Origin: Halotalea alkalilenta
GTDB taxonomy: Bacteria; Pseudomonadota; Gammaproteobacteria; Pseudomonadales; Halomonadaceae
Reading direction: 5' to 3'
NCBI RefSeq assembly: GCF_001648175.1
Contig: NZ_CP015243.1
Span: 1,736,001-1,800,000, forward strand
DNA length: 64,000 nucleotides
Below the pieces are notes generated by a model. That model was not told the DNA's origin, ran no database searches, and saw only the letters and a program-made list of their open reading frames with translations. Below are positions 61,792-64,000 of the stretch, piece by piece (the first letter of the stretch is position 1; the number at the start of each line of letters is the position of its first letter). A program made the position numbers and the translations under genes.

Positions 61792-62787
61792 ATGGAACTT
61801 CATCAGTTGGGCGCGGGCGGTCCGCGTGTCTTTGCGCTTGGGCTCGGCTGCATGGGCATGTCGGGGATGTATGGAGCGTCCGATCGCGCGCAGTGCATCG
61901 CGACCATCCGCGCCGCACTCGACGCCGGCGTCGATCTGCTCGACACCGGCGATTTCTACGGTATGGGCCACAACGAGCTGCTGATCCAGGAAGCGCTGCG
62001 CGAGCGACCGCGCGACGAGGTGTCGATCAGCGTCAAGTTCGGCGCGCTGCGTGACCCGGCCGGCGGCTGGGGGGGATACGATGCCCGTCCCGAGGCGATC
62101 AAGAACTTCGTCGCCTATTCGCTGACCCGGCTCGGGGTCGACTACATCGACATCTACCGCCCGGCGCGCCTCGACCCGCAGGTGCCGATCGAGGAGACCG
62201 TGGGCGCGATCGCACGGCTGGTCGAGGAGGGCTACGTGCGCCACATCGGGCTTTCCGAAGTCGGCGTCGAGACCCTGCGCCGCGCCGCCTCGGTGCATCC
62301 GATCAGCGACCTGCAGATCGAGTACTCGCTGATCTCGCGCGGCATCGAGACCCGGATCCTGCCCGCCTGCCGCGCGCTGGGTATCGGCATCAGTGCCTAT
62401 GGGGTGCTCTCGCGTGGACTGATCAGCGGCCACTGGCGCGCCGGTGCGGCCGATGGCGGAGACTTCCGCGCCCATAGCCCGCGCTTCCAGGGCGAGGCGC
62501 TCGAACACAATCTTGCCCTGGTCGAGACGCTGCGCCAGCTGGCCGAGGGCTGTGGGCTGACACCGGCCCAGCTGGCGATCGCTTGGGTCGCGGCCCAGGG
62601 CTCGGACATCGTTGCGCTGGTCGGCGCGCGCAGGCTCGACCGGTTGAGCGAAGCGCTCGGCGCGCTCGATGCCCGACTCGATCACGCCACGCTCGAGGCC
62701 CTGGATAACGCTTTTCCTCCCGGCATCGCGGTGGGCGATCGATATGCGCCGGCGCAAATGGCAATGCTGGACAGCGAACGAGGCTGA
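61792..62787 (+). CDS. Aldo/keto reductase
   Basis: A 331-residue NADPH-dependent reductase of the YakC/AKR13-like group. Asp and Tyr of the active site are in LLDTGDFYGMG, Lys is in SISVKFG, and the family stretch is IDIYRPARLDPQVPIEETVGAIARLVEEGYVRHIGLSEVG. The usual catalytic histidine position reads YRPAR, as in other AKR13 members. GGAG lies 8 bases before the ATG. It is convergent with the quinone oxidoreductase, with no base between the two stop codons. Confidence 0.92.
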   Translation: MELHQLGAGGPRVFALGLGCMGMSGMYGASDRAQCIATIRAALDAGVDLLDTGDFYGMGHNELLIQEALRERPRDEVSISVKFGALRDPAGGWGGYDARPEAIKNFVAYSLTRLGVDYIDIYRPARLDPQVPIEETVGAIARLVEEGYVRHIGLSEVGVETLRRAASVHPISDLQIEYSLISRGIETRILPACRALGIGISAYGVLSRGLISGHWRAGAADGGDFRAHSPRFQGEALEHNLALVETLRQLAEGCGLTPAQLAIAWVAAQGSDIVALVGARRLDRLSEALGALDARLDHATLEALDNAFPPGIAVGDRYAPAQMAMLDSERG

Positions 62788-63801
62788 TCAGCCCTCACCG
62801 ACCACCAGTACGATCTTGCCGATGTGGTGGCCCGCATCCATCAGCGCATGGGCATCCGCGGCGCGGGCGAGGGGGAAGGTGGCGTCGATCAGCGGCTTGA
62901 TCTCGCCGCGTTCGATCAGCGGCCAGACCTCGCGCTCGAGCTCGCGGGCGACCTCGGCTTTCTCCGCTACGCTGCGCGCGCGCAGGGTTGAGCCAGTATG
63001 GGTGAGGCGCTTCTTCATCAGCTCGAAAAGCTCGACGTCGTGGCCATGGCCGCGCTGGGTGGCGATCTGGATGATCCGCCCGAACTTGGCCGCGGCGCGG
63101 TAGTTCCTGGTCACGTAGTCGCCGCCGATCATATCGAGGATCAAGTCGACCCCATGGCCGTCGGTGAGCCGTGAGACCTCCTCGACGAAGTCCTGTTCGC
63201 GATAGTTGATCGCGGCGCTGGCGCCGAGTTTCAGGCACGCCTCGGCCTTGGCTTGCGAGCCGACGGTGACGATCACCTGCTCGGCGGCGAAGGCGCGGGC
63301 GAGCATGATCGCGGTAGTGCCTATGCCGGACGAGCCGCCGTGGATCAAGACCCGGTCGCCGGCCTTCAGCCGGCCGTCCTGGAACAGGTTGGTCCACACC
63401 GTCATGAAGGTTTCCGGCAGCGCCGCCGCCTCGACCATGCCAATGCCGGTCGGTATGTGCAGCGCATTGTCCTCGTGGATCACGCAGTATTCGGCGTAGC
63501 CGCCGCCGGCGACCAGGCCGCAGACCCGTTCGCCCTCATCGAAGCGGGTGGCTCCCGCGCCCAGCCCGATGACTCGGCCGGCGATCTCGAGGCCAGGGAT
63601 GTGTGACGCGCCGGGCGGCGGTGGGTACTTGCCCTGGCGCTGCATCACGTCCGGCCGGTTGACCCCGGCCGCGGCGACCTTGACCAGTATCTCCCCCGGC
63701 CCTGGCGTGGGCAGCGCGTGCTCGCGGATGACGACTACCTCGGGGCCACCGGCGCCGTCGAACTCGATCACGTTCATGTGGCTCGGTAGTGACTGATTCA
63801 T
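62788..63801 (-). CDS. NAD(P)H:quinone oxidoreductase, PIG3-like medium-chain reductase
   Basis: A 337-residue zinc-free member of the medium-chain dehydrogenase family. The N-terminal domain has GVNRPDVMQRQGKYPPPPGASHIPGLEIAG, typical of the TP53I3/PIG3 type. The NADPH site is VLIHGGSSGIGTTAIMLARAF with VTVGSQAKAEACLKLGA, and the domain end is DMIGGDYVTRNYRAA. There are no zinc-ligand cysteines. The product is expected to reduce quinones in the cytoplasm. Confidence 0.93.
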   Translation of the reverse strand: MNQSLPSHMNVIEFDGAGGPEVVVIREHALPTPGPGEILVKVAAAGVNRPDVMQRQGKYPPPPGASHIPGLEIAGRVIGLGAGATRFDEGERVCGLVAGGGYAEYCVIHEDNALHIPTGIGMVEAAALPETFMTVWTNLFQDGRLKAGDRVLIHGGSSGIGTTAIMLARAFAAEQVIVTVGSQAKAEACLKLGASAAINYREQDFVEEVSRLTDGHGVDLILDMIGGDYVTRNYRAAAKFGRIIQIATQRGHGHDVELFELMKKRLTHTGSTLRARSVAEKAEVARELEREVWPLIERGEIKPLIDATFPLARAADAHALMDAGHHIGKIVLVVGEG

Positions 63802-63923
63802 GCAGCTCTCCTTGAAGCGGTTCGCTCGCCCCTGTTCGCTGATCCTCGGTAAAGACGAGGATAGAGGGCGGGTGGGGCGAGCAATGACGAGTGGTTCTAG
63901 CGTAGGTCAGTGCGTCCTCGGCG

Positions 63924-64000
63924 TCACCCGATCTGGCGGCGGGTCCCGACGCGCCGCAGCGCCAGCCGTAGTCCGTCGATCGCCAGCAGTAGGGCGAGGC
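63924..64000 (-). CDS. C-terminal end of an unidentified leftward gene (partial)
   Basis: The minus-strand frame is open from the window edge to a TGA at 63924-63926, giving 24 residues (LALLLAIDGLRLALRRVGTRRQIG). A hydrophobic helix followed by a basic tail suggests the end of a membrane protein such as a permease, but this is too short for a call. The 122 bases between this stop and 63801 show no gene. Confidence 0.35.
   Translation of the reverse strand, partial: LALLLAIDGLRLALRRVGTRRQIG

Noticed and set aside
1..64000. CRISPR arrays, tRNA or rRNA genes
   Set aside because: No regularly spaced short direct repeats and no cloverleaf or rRNA-like sequence were found by reading; the only tandem array is the 159-bp repeat near 38.2 kb.

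Overview
The window is GC-rich DNA (mostly about 65-70% by eye) with dense, mostly overlapping genes. It reads as the chromosome of a gammaproteobacterium. The rsgA/orn divergent pair, selU, an Lhr helicase, an RbtT/DalT-type polyol permease and the gene style would fit the Halomonadaceae or relatives, but the taxon is inferred, not proven. I see no rRNA, tRNA or CRISPR array.

Region by region. (1) 1-6385: a tightly coupled three-gene unit whose last gene encodes a 1616-residue SMC/MukB-like coiled-coil ATPase. The two upstream genes sit where kleisin and KITE partners are in MukFEB/MksFEB systems. (2) 6482-10026: a methyltransferase, a HAD-type dehalogenase homologue, an orphan Tat-exported family 5 binding protein and a truncated FAD oxidoreductase, apparently a decayed transport/catabolism locus. 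(3) 10435-12094 and 36445-38105: two nearly identical IS110-family elements in opposite orientation, each inserted at the same point of a dispersed REP-like repeat. They bracket about 24.3 kb. (4) Between them: an unknown membrane protein, a YnfA-family protein, selU, lhr, a complete C-P lyase operon (phnCDEFGHIJKLMNP), a class II aldolase family protein, a class A beta-lactamase-fold protein, and a four-gene cassette (acyl-CoA dehydrogenase, PIG-L deacetylase, NodS-like methyltransferase, family 2 glycosyltransferase). (5) 38377-43833: polyol permease, a leaderless binding-protein-like gene, rsgA, orn, a small secreted protein and an inositol-monophosphatase family gene. (6) 44122-50092: a less GC-rich operon with an RraA-like protein, an aminotransferase, a complete amino-acid-type ABC importer and a LysR regulator. 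(7) 50193-61612: a large operon for an amine- or opine-like compound, with a PotABCD-type importer, a three-subunit amino-acid/opine-type dehydrogenase and a RidA protein, two LysR regulators, a second DAO oxidase and a second binding protein. (8) 61792-64000: an aldo/keto reductase, a quinone oxidoreductase and the tail of one more gene.

How it works together. The phn operon would import phosphonates (PhnCDE), activate them with ATP (PhnGHIJKLM) and split the C-P bond with the PhnJ Fe-S/radical-SAM subunit. PhnP and PhnN then process the ribosyl products, and PhnF is the regulator. The 50-57 kb operon would import a nitrogen compound, oxidise it with an FAD/2Fe-2S complex and use RidA against reactive enamines or imines.

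The strongest leads are: the SMC-like system, which has no JetD-like partner next to it and a glycine after the Walker B aspartate; the two IS110 copies, whose exact ends can be read against an empty site in the same window and whose leader carries short stretches matching the target and donor ends, as expected for a bridge RNA; and the Nod-factor-like cassette at 33.2-36.3 kb.
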